A DNA stretch of 48,721 nt, taken from positions 1 to 48,721 of the forward strand of contig JAMLIA010000019.1 in assembly GCA_023954495.1 (NCBI GenBank). Direction: 5' to 3'. The translations under genes were made by a program, and so were the position numbers. Positions 42,951 to 48,721 of this stretch are shown here, piece after piece (position 1 is the first letter of the stretch; every line of letters begins with the position of its first letter). The DNA comes from Thermomicrobiales bacterium. Lineage in GTDB: Bacteria; Chloroflexota; Chloroflexia; Thermomicrobiales; CFX8. A model generated the notes under the pieces. It was given only the letters and a program-made list of their open reading frames with translations. It searched no databases and was not told where the DNA came from.

Positions 42951-44099
42951 ATGGGTTGGGCACAGCACATGTCGCAGCAAGACGGTGACGGACGTGCTGA
43001 GATCCTGAGATCCATGCGGCGCTTGACGTCGCGTCGGCGATTCATGCATACCGGCCTCGGCGTCGGGGCCGGTATGCTGCTGGCTGCCTGCGGCGGGGAT
43101 AACGAACCGACCGCGACGACCGCACCTGACGCATCTGCATCGCCGGCAGCGACGGAGCCGCTCGCCGCCACCGAAGCTTCGGCATCGACGGACGAACCAA
43201 CCGAGGAGAGTAGCCCGGCTGCATCCAGTGGGTTCCCGATCGAGCTTGAGCACGCGCTTGGCACAACAACGATTCCGGCGCAGCCCGAGCGGATTATCTG
43301 TACTGAGGACAACGAGCCACTCGATACATTGCAGGCGATTGGCATTCGCCCAGTCCTGTTCGGCATCACCAGGCAGTACGGTGTGGATCAGCAACCGTGG
43401 CGCGATGAGGCATTCATCGACGGCGTCGAGTCGTTCGACTTCAGTACCTACGAGCTCGATCTCGAGCAACTCGCGGCGAAGAATCCTGATCTGATCATCG
43501 ATGTCTGGACTGAACCGGATATCTTCGAGCAAGAGAGCGGCATCGCGCCGACGCTGGTCCTGAAGGTTGACGATCTGGTCCCGTGGCAGGACATGCAGCG
43601 CCTTGTCGGGCAGGCAACCGGTGCGGTCGAGGAATCTGAAGCGTCAATTGCCGAGACCGAGCGCATCCTCGACGAGCAGGCGGCTCGCCTGACTGATCTT
43701 GCTGACAAGAAGGTTACCGTCGCCTACGCCTTTGGTGACGAGTTCCTGGTGCAGGGCGCGAACACGACCGGTGCCCGAATTCTGGCGCGCATGGGATTGA
43801 ACATCGTGTCGCCGAACGATGACGATCTCACCTCGATGTCTCTGGAACGCTGGAACGAGATTAGCGATGCAGACATCATCCTGTCGCTTGCGTTCTTCCC
43901 GGAGGACGCGGAAGCTCAGGAGTCGAGCCCGCTGTTCCAATCGTTGCCGGCCGTCGTCAATGGTGGCTATGTGACGTTGGACAATGTCGTTGGTCGGGCC
44001 TGGTACCGGGAATCGACGCTCAGCGTCCGCTGGGTCGCGCCGATGCTGGCGGATGCCGTACTGGAAGCGGCTGCCGGGAACGGGAAAAAGCTCAGCTAG
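42951..44099 (+). CDS. Iron-siderophore-type substrate-binding lipoprotein
   Basis: A periplasmic-binding protein of the TroA/FepB-like fold, about 382 residues. The N-terminus has a Tat-type SRRRFMHTG, a hydrophobic stretch and the lipobox LAACGG. A Thr/Ala/Glu linker precedes the binding domain with IPAQPERIICTEDNEPLDTL and LAAKNPDLIIDVW, the usual landmarks. It probably binds a ferric siderophore or heme for import. No permease or ATPase genes adjoin it. The start is uncertain: ATG at 42951, 42969 or 43014. It ends 106 bases before a small acidic protein gene. Confidence 0.85.
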   Translation: MGWAQHMSQQDGDGRAEILRSMRRLTSRRRFMHTGLGVGAGMLLAACGGDNEPTATTAPDASASPAATEPLAATEASASTDEPTEESSPAASSGFPIELEHALGTTTIPAQPERIICTEDNEPLDTLQAIGIRPVLFGITRQYGVDQQPWRDEAFIDGVESFDFSTYELDLEQLAAKNPDLIIDVWTEPDIFEQESGIAPTLVLKVDDLVPWQDMQRLVGQATGAVEESEASIAETERILDEQAARLTDLADKKVTVAYAFGDEFLVQGANTTGARILARMGLNIVSPNDDDLTSMSLERWNEISDADIILSLAFFPEDAEAQESSPLFQSLPAVVNGGYVTLDNVVGRAWYRESTLSVRWVAPMLADAVLEAAAGNGKKLS

Positions 44100-44205
44100 C
44101 AGGGCAACAGAGACATGTGGACATCGTCGTGCTTGCTCGATTCTGCTAGATTGTCTTGACCGGCGACCGACCGGACAGGGAGAACCAGTATCGAAGGAGG
44201 CAACG

Positions 44206-44505
44206 ATGCCCCGAATCCCGAATCCGCCCCGCAAGGGACACCCTGCCAGGCCGCCTCGCAAGAGCGACGAGCAGGCCGACAAGCCGAAGCCACCCGCCCG
44301 CTCGTTCGGGCAGTCCGCACCGATGCCTGAGTCGGACGACGCCCTCGAAGATCTGGCGCTTGAGCCGATGCGCGAGAATGGCGACGAGATCGCGCACAAG
44401 GCCGAAGCTGCCGTTGCCGAATCGGAGCCTCTCGAGGATCTGACGCTTGAGCCGCATCGCGAGGGCGATGAGAACGGCGAAGCCGAGGGCGAGCAGACCG
44501 GCTGA
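44206..44505 (+). CDS. Small acidic/proline-rich repeat protein, unknown
   Basis: A 99-residue protein whose ATG follows AAGGAGG at ideal spacing. The N-terminal part is basic and proline-rich (PRIPNPPRKGHPARPPRK). The rest is acidic with two near-identical repeats, LEDLALEPMRE (47-57) and LEDLTLEPHRE (76-86), 29 residues apart. It is predicted to be disordered, with no signal or helix. I do not recognise the family. It could bind a partner through the repeats. A perfect 19-bp hairpin follows its stop. Confidence 0.6.
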   Translation: MPRIPNPPRKGHPARPPRKSDEQADKPKPPARSFGQSAPMPESDDALEDLALEPMRENGDEIAHKAEAAVAESEPLEDLTLEPHREGDENGEAEGEQTG

Positions 44506-44522
44506 CAACGACGCGATGACAC

Positions 44523-44566
44523 CGCCCCTCTGCATCAGTGCCAACACGCACTGATGCAGAGGGGCG
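44523..44566. terminator. Strong bidirectional terminator
   Basis: CGCCCCTCTGCATCAGTGC (44523-44541) and GCACTGATGCAGAGGGGCG (44548-44566) form a perfect 19-bp stem with loop CAACAC. It sits between the convergent small acidic gene and the EamA gene and could end both transcripts. It is the longest perfect stem seen in the window. Confidence 0.8.
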
Positions 44567-44569
44567 CGC

Positions 44570-45484
44570 TTATCTGGCGCGTGGCAGCAGACGCCGGTGC
44601 CAGCCGTAGGCAACGGCGACGCCGGCGACGATCAGGACCATGCCGATCAGCCCGTTGATGCCCAGACCCTCGTTCAGCGCCAGCCAGCCGAGGATGACGC
44701 CGACTGGCGGAATGATGTAGGTCACGAGCGAAGCGGGCGTCGCACCAATCTCTCCGATCAGCGCGTAATAGAACAGGTAGGCGATGCCAGTGCCGACGGC
44801 ACCGAGCACGACCCAGGCAACGATGTTGCCGGTGTGCAGTTCGGCCGGCTTCACCCAGCCCGTGAAGATCGCAAACGGTGCCATGATGACGAGCGCCATC
44901 ATCAATTGAGCGGTGACGTTCGACACCGGATTGCCGCGGATGTACTGCCGGGCGAAGGCAAACGAGAACCCGTAGCAGACGCTGGAGCCGAGCAGCGCCA
45001 GCGTGCCGATTGTGTCGCTGCTGCCGAGGTCCAGCACCGAGCGCCCGGTAAGCAGGATGACGCCGACGAACCCGATCGCCAGTCCCACCACCCGCGTACC
45101 GGATAGTCGGTCGTGCCGAAAGACGAGTGCCGAGACCAGCAGCGTGAATAGTGGCGTCGTGGCGCTCAGCACCGCCGCGAGCGCTGATGTGACATGCTGC
45201 TCGGCCCAGGTGATGAGGGTGAACGGGATGACGTTCCCGGCGATTGCCATCACTAGCAGCAAGCCCCACGGTCGCCCCCAGGCAGGCAGCCGCTCGCCGC
45301 GCACGAGCATGACGCTGCCGAGCAGCAGCAGCCCGAGCGCGAGTCGGACTGCGATCATGACGGTCGGGCTGGCAGCATCGACCAGCACCTTGATGAACAG
45401 ATACGACGAGCCCCAGATCAACCCCAGCGACAGCAGCCAGAGCACATGCTTCGCCCCGACGTCGCTCGTAGAAGTCGTCTCCAA
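44570..45484 (-). CDS. EamA/DMT-family transporter
   Basis: A drug/metabolite transporter of 304 residues with ten predicted helices in two EamA repeats (about 15-145 and 155-290). IWGSSYLFIKVLVDAASP and WAEQHVTSALAAVLSATTPL are typical of the first repeat. It would export an amino acid, a nucleoside or another small metabolite. The start is TTG at 45484, supported by GGAGGG eight bases before. It ends 4 bases from a strong terminator. Confidence 0.9.
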   Translation of the reverse strand: METTSTSDVGAKHVLWLLSLGLIWGSSYLFIKVLVDAASPTVMIAVRLALGLLLLGSVMLVRGERLPAWGRPWGLLLVMAIAGNVIPFTLITWAEQHVTSALAAVLSATTPLFTLLVSALVFRHDRLSGTRVVGLAIGFVGVILLTGRSVLDLGSSDTIGTLALLGSSVCYGFSFAFARQYIRGNPVSNVTAQLMMALVIMAPFAIFTGWVKPAELHTGNIVAWVVLGAVGTGIAYLFYYALIGEIGATPASLVTYIIPPVGVILGWLALNEGLGINGLIGMVLIVAGVAVAYGWHRRLLPRAR

Positions 45485-45578
45485 CCGGCTACCCTCCAGC
45501 GTCGCAGGATACCTTGTTCGAAGCGTACGTGCGGTGCGACATCTGGCAGCGTGTTTGAAGTGGCGTTGTCCGGCCCGG

Positions 45579-46253
45579 TCAGAGTAACGACTTCAGGTCG
45601 TCGACGATGGTGGATGGTGATGTCTGGAATGGGTAGATGACGCGCAGGCGGCCTTCCGGGTCGATGAGATAGGTGTAGGCCGTGTGGTCGACAGTGTAGT
45701 CACCGTCGGCTGCGCCGTCGCCGAGATCGGCGCGCTGGAACTGCAGGAAGTAGTCCTTGCCGACCTCTCGGACGAGATCCTCAGTGCCGGTGAGGCCGAT
45801 GAAGTTGGGATCGAAGCGTCCGACGTAGTTCGCGATGATGTCGGGCGTGTCGCGCGAGCCGTCGACGCTCACGAAGACGAACGCGACGTTCTGCCCGGCG
45901 TCACCGAGGTCCTGCTTGATCGAGCGGAACTCGGCAAGTGTCGTTGGGCAGATGTCCGGGCAGTGGGTGAAGCCGAAGAAGAGCAGCACCGGCTTGCCGT
46001 ACAGCTCGCTGAGGCTCAGCGGCTGGCCGGTCTGACTGGTGAGCGTGAAGTCCGGCAGCTGCGTTGGCGGCTCAACCACCTGCTTCGTGCCGACACCGGG
46101 CAGCTCATCGTTGCCGCGGCCCAGATAGGCCCAGGTCGTGAACCCTGACAGGCCGATGATGAGGCCACCGATCAGGGCCAGCAGCGCGAACCGCACGGCG
46201 CGGCTCGGGCCAGCCTGTACCACCTCCGGCGATGTGCTTGTTGTCTCGGACAT
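45579..46253 (-). CDS. SCO1/SenC-family copper chaperone
   Basis: A membrane-anchored thioredoxin-fold protein of 224 residues for copper delivery to cytochrome c oxidase CuA. One helix (about 21-44) anchors it. The copper site is Cys98-Pro-Asp-Ile-Cys102 (FTHCPDICP) and His190 (VDHTAYTYLID). The domain begins at PDFTLTSQTG. It is 17 bases after the PCu(A)C chaperone gene on the same strand; the two proteins are known partners in oxidase assembly. No oxidase genes are in the window. Confidence 0.95.
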   Translation of the reverse strand: MSETTSTSPEVVQAGPSRAVRFALLALIGGLIIGLSGFTTWAYLGRGNDELPGVGTKQVVEPPTQLPDFTLTSQTGQPLSLSELYGKPVLLFFGFTHCPDICPTTLAEFRSIKQDLGDAGQNVAFVFVSVDGSRDTPDIIANYVGRFDPNFIGLTGTEDLVREVGKDYFLQFQRADLGDGAADGDYTVDHTAYTYLIDPEGRLRVIYPFQTSPSTIVDDLKSLL

Positions 46254-46270
46254 GCGTCGTCTGTCTTCTC

Positions 46271-46816
46271 TTACTGGTCGCGGACTTCGACGTTGTCGAA
46301 CTCCAGCATCAATCCGGAATCGAACATCAGCATCACGTCGATATGGTCACCGGCCTTGAGTGATTTGTGCAAACCCATCAGCATGATGTGCATTCCGCCG
46401 GGCGTCATCTCGATCCGCTCACCGGCAGGGACATCGATGCCGTCGACCGGTCGCATCTGCATCGTACCGGCGTTGTCGGTTGTCTCATGGATTTCGGCCA
46501 TGTCGGCGACATCAGTCTCGACGCTGACGAGCTGCTGATCGGTGTCGCCAGTGTTCTCCAGCGTCAGATAGATGGCGCTTGTCACGGATGAGGAGTGGTC
46601 GTGCTCACTCGCAGGCGTTGCGTCGGTGCTGCGATTGTCTTGCTCCGCGTCGCCAATGTCGGCCGGTCGCACCCAGGCATCGACAACGGTGATCCCGCCG
46701 CCTTGAGCAAGCGCAGCCGAGTTGTCATCATCCGACCCACCACAGGCGATCGTGCCGAACAGGACGAGCAGCAAGACGGCGACAACGACAGCGCGGCGTG
46801 GATAGATTGACGACAT
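46271..46816 (-). CDS. PCu(A)C-type copper chaperone lipoprotein
   Basis: An exported copper-binding protein of 181 residues. A lipobox at TIACGG (Cys25) makes it a lipoprotein. The copper motif is H-x10ish-M ... H-x-M: EIHETTDNAGTMQM and GMHIMLMGLH. A His/Asp-rich insertion (SEHDHSS) may also bind metal. It hands Cu(I) to SCO1 or CuA. The ATG at 46816 follows CGGGGA; the frame is open a further 21 codons upstream but without a signal. Operon with SCO1. Confidence 0.9.
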   Translation of the reverse strand: MSSIYPRRAVVVAVLLLVLFGTIACGGSDDDNSAALAQGGGITVVDAWVRPADIGDAEQDNRSTDATPASEHDHSSSVTSAIYLTLENTGDTDQQLVSVETDVADMAEIHETTDNAGTMQMRPVDGIDVPAGERIEMTPGGMHIMLMGLHKSLKAGDHIDVMLMFDSGLMLEFDNVEVRDQ

Positions 46817-46905
46817 AATGTTCCCCGTGCTTGACCGAAGAGCGCCGATCCGCGCCCAGCGTCCAACCTTACTCTTCATTTGGCGACATGACGACTCGGC
46901 CCGGA

Positions 46906-48150
46906 CTAGCCGAGCAGCGTTTCGCCGAGGTAGCCGCCATCCTGAACTCCGGGGAAGATGGCATAGGTGCCGCTGCCGGTGTGCTTGATGTATTCGTTCA
47001 GCAGGTCGGTCGACAGGCGCTGTTGCAGGACAACGAACTGCGTGCGCGGATCGCGCTGGAAGCAGATGAAGAACAGCCCGGCATCGAGCTGGCCCAGCCG
47101 CGTATCCATCCCGTCGGTGAACGAGTAGCCCCGCCGCAGGATGCGCACGCCGGCATTCTCACTCGACGCGGCCAAGCGGATGTGTGCATGTGGATCGATG
47201 AGCGGATCGCCCGCGTCGTCTGTGGCGACGAGGTCGACCGTATCGTGCTCGGCCTCCTTGCCGAGTGGTGCGCCGGTGATTTTGGTGCGTCCGAACGTCT
47301 GCTCCTGATCGAGCAGTGTCGAACGATCCCAGACCTCGATCAGCATCCGGATGCGGCGTGCGACCATGTAGGAGCCACCGGCCATCCAGTCGGGCGTGTC
47401 CCCGGCTGCGGCCCAGACATGCTCGCTCATCGCCGCCTCGTCCTCAGCGAGGATGTTGTTGGTGCCGTCCTTGAAGCCGAAGAGGTTGCGCGGCGTCTCC
47501 TGCTCGCGGCTGGTGCTGGCGGTCCGGCCAAACCCGAGCTGCGACCAGCGCATGACCGCCTTGCCGCGTGCGATTCGGGCCAGGTTGCGGACTGCGTGGA
47601 ACGTCACCTGGGCGTCGTCGGCGCAGGCCTGGACGACGATGTCGCCGCCGCAGCGCGCCGGATCGAGCGCATCACCGGCGAAGACCGGCAAGTCGATGAG
47701 TTGCTCGGGACGCTGATTGGCCAGCCCGAAGCGATCTGCCCCGTCCCGCTCGAAGAAGGTCGGGCCGACGCCGACCGTGATCGTGAGGTTTGCAGCTGCG
47801 AGGCCGGTCGCCTCGCCGGTGTCGATCGGCGGTGCCCATTGATCGCCTTCGACCGGCCCGACCGGCTCCCCGGCGCACATCAGCGCGGCCGCACGGGTCC
47901 AGTTGCGCAAGAGCGCGCGCACATCGTCGAGCTTGTCTGTCGTGAGATCAAACGTCGCGACAAACGCACGCTCCTGCGCGGGCGTGGCAATACCGGCCTG
48001 GTGCGCACCGTAGAACGGCACGGCAGCATTGGTCGCTTCTGCGGAATCATCCAGCTGTGTAGCGACGATTCCGCCCGCAACCAGCAGACCGGCACCGGCA
48101 GCCCCGGCTGTTCCGAGGAACCGGCGACGTGAGATCCGCCGCCCGGTCAT
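46906..48150 (-). CDS. efeB: Dyp-type peroxidase EfeB
   Basis: A Tat-exported heme peroxidase of 414 residues that releases or oxidises iron for the EfeUOB system. The signal is SRRRFLG with a hydrophobic stretch after it. FGFKDGTNNI is the GxxDG motif of Dyp peroxidases. The proximal His is in DPHAHIRLAA, and RILRRGYSF follows. The ATG at 48150 lies one base after the efeO stop; a TTG at 48171 is less likely. Its stop lies in a short CTCGGC/GCCGAG hairpin. Clearly coupled to efeO. The permease EfeU is not seen in the window. Confidence 0.93.
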   Translation of the reverse strand: MTGRRISRRRFLGTAGAAGAGLLVAGGIVATQLDDSAEATNAAVPFYGAHQAGIATPAQERAFVATFDLTTDKLDDVRALLRNWTRAAALMCAGEPVGPVEGDQWAPPIDTGEATGLAAANLTITVGVGPTFFERDGADRFGLANQRPEQLIDLPVFAGDALDPARCGGDIVVQACADDAQVTFHAVRNLARIARGKAVMRWSQLGFGRTASTSREQETPRNLFGFKDGTNNILAEDEAAMSEHVWAAAGDTPDWMAGGSYMVARRIRMLIEVWDRSTLLDQEQTFGRTKITGAPLGKEAEHDTVDLVATDDAGDPLIDPHAHIRLAASSENAGVRILRRGYSFTDGMDTRLGQLDAGLFFICFQRDPRTQFVVLQQRLSTDLLNEYIKHTGSGTYAIFPGVQDGGYLGETLLG

Positions 48151-48151
48151 C

Positions 48152-48721
48152 TCAGGAACCCTGTCCGACAACGATCTCGGCGACTCGCGAGAGCGGTTCG
48201 GCGAGCGCGTCGATCACCTGGCTGAGCTTGCGTGTGTCCTCCTCTGTGAGGTCGGTGTACAGCACGTAACTGTCACCATCAGCATAATCTGCCAGCGCCG
48301 TATCGACATTGGTGAATGCTTCGGAGATGGTCGTTGCCAGACCCTCGGAGCGTGTCGCCAGGATCGGCTGCACCGCGTCGTAGGCCGCCTGCGAGCCATC
48401 GACGTTGGCGGCGAAGTCGATCAGGTCGGTGTGCGAGTAGCGTTCTTCCTCGCCGGTGATCTTCGATGCCGAGACTTCGTTCAGCAGCTCGACCGCGCCG
48501 TTGGCGATCTGCTCAACGCTCAGGTTCGAGTCTTCCACCTGCTCGCGGAGCGACTTCACGTCAGCCAGCAGCTTGTCAGCGACTGGCTCCATGCCATCGA
48601 GCGAATTATCGACCCACAGTGCCTTCTCGATGACGTGGAAGCCGGTCCACTCGTCGTCCGGCACGTCACCCTCACGTGCATCAATGGCCGGGTCGAGATC
48701 GCCGAAGCTCTCGGCAACCGG
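48152..48721 (-). CDS. efeO: EfeO-like imelysin iron-binding protein (partial)
   Basis: The C-terminal part of EfeO, about 189 residues, running off the window end at its N-terminal side. The imelysin GxHxxE signature reads GFHVIEKALW, and helices with ILATRSEGLATTISEAF follow. EfeO holds ferrous or ferric iron on the outside of the membrane. In-frame methionines near 48664 are inside the conserved domain, not the start. The downstream efeB ATG follows its TGA by one base. Confidence 0.9.
   Translation of the reverse strand, partial: PVAESFGDLDPAIDAREGDVPDDEWTGFHVIEKALWVDNSLDGMEPVADKLLADVKSLREQVEDSNLSVEQIANGAVELLNEVSASKITGEEERYSHTDLIDFAANVDGSQAAYDAVQPILATRSEGLATTISEAFTNVDTALADYADGDSYVLYTDLTEEDTRKLSQVIDALAEPLSRVAEIVVGQGS

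Noticed and set aside
46831-48132. A 433-codon open frame on the plus strand antisense to efeB.
   Set aside because: The minus strand has a Tat signal, a GxxDG motif and operon coupling to efeO. The plus frame has no family features and is a GC-rich shadow.

Overview
The window looks like a piece of a high-GC, single-membrane (monoderm) bacterial chromosome, most likely Chloroflexota near the Thermomicrobia/Sphaerobacter group. This is an inference. It rests on many lipoproteins with an LAAC or VAAC lipobox, a sortase with an LPxTG-type substrate, coenzyme F420 genes (cofC, cofD), an efeO/efeB iron module, frequent GTG/TTG starts, and short interspersed palindromic repeats of a kind I associate with that phylum. 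No rRNA, tRNA, CRISPR array, integrase or phage gene was seen.

Layout. 1-2607: the end of a preceding gene, a repeat-bearing gap, then a cell-surface cassette of a sortase substrate, a cupredoxin lipoprotein and a sortase. 2831-5863: two tandem M20 amidohydrolases and a DinB/ClbS-like protein. 5860-14239 (minus strand): an MMPL exporter, a radical SAM/SPASM enzyme with a CRP/GlxR-type palindrome upstream, and a 1574-residue DUF4011-helicase-nuclease-DUF3320 protein of the kind found in anti-phage defence. 14577-18364: a small membrane protein, then a TPP riboswitch driving thiD-thiG-thiE-tenI-thiS. 18410-28236: a solute-binding lipoprotein divergent from a GntR regulator that heads an operon of three amidohydrolases and an S9 peptidase, followed by a broken allantoicase. 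Together these suggest scavenging of nucleobases or ureides and peptides. 28237-28640: a repeat cluster with a 119-bp MITE-like element. 28641-37331 (mostly minus): an aminoglycoside/hydroxyurea-type kinase with an MFS exporter, an Asp-box propeller protein, a heterodimeric ABC exporter and an S10 carboxypeptidase. 37527-40938: RodA, a repeat palindrome, an SLT-NlpC/P60 wall hydrolase and a TetR regulator. 40960-44505: a small membrane protein, cofC-cofD, an iron-siderophore-type binding lipoprotein and a small acidic repeat protein. 44570-48721 (minus): an EamA transporter, a PCu(A)C chaperone with SCO1, and efeO-efeB, with efeO running off the window.

Four otherwise well-conserved genes (thiD, allantoicase, one ABC half-transporter, the S10 peptidase) carry about ten frame changes by eye. 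Nearly all are single-base losses and most are clustered. This pattern fits local sequencing or assembly errors better than independent gene decay, so these genes are described as whole loci with the breaks marked.

The best candidates for new biology are the sortase/MPNTG/cupredoxin cassette, the GntR-controlled amidohydrolase operon (one member lacks the usual HxH metal motif), the solitary helicase-nuclease, and the small acidic protein with LEDLxLEPxRE repeats.
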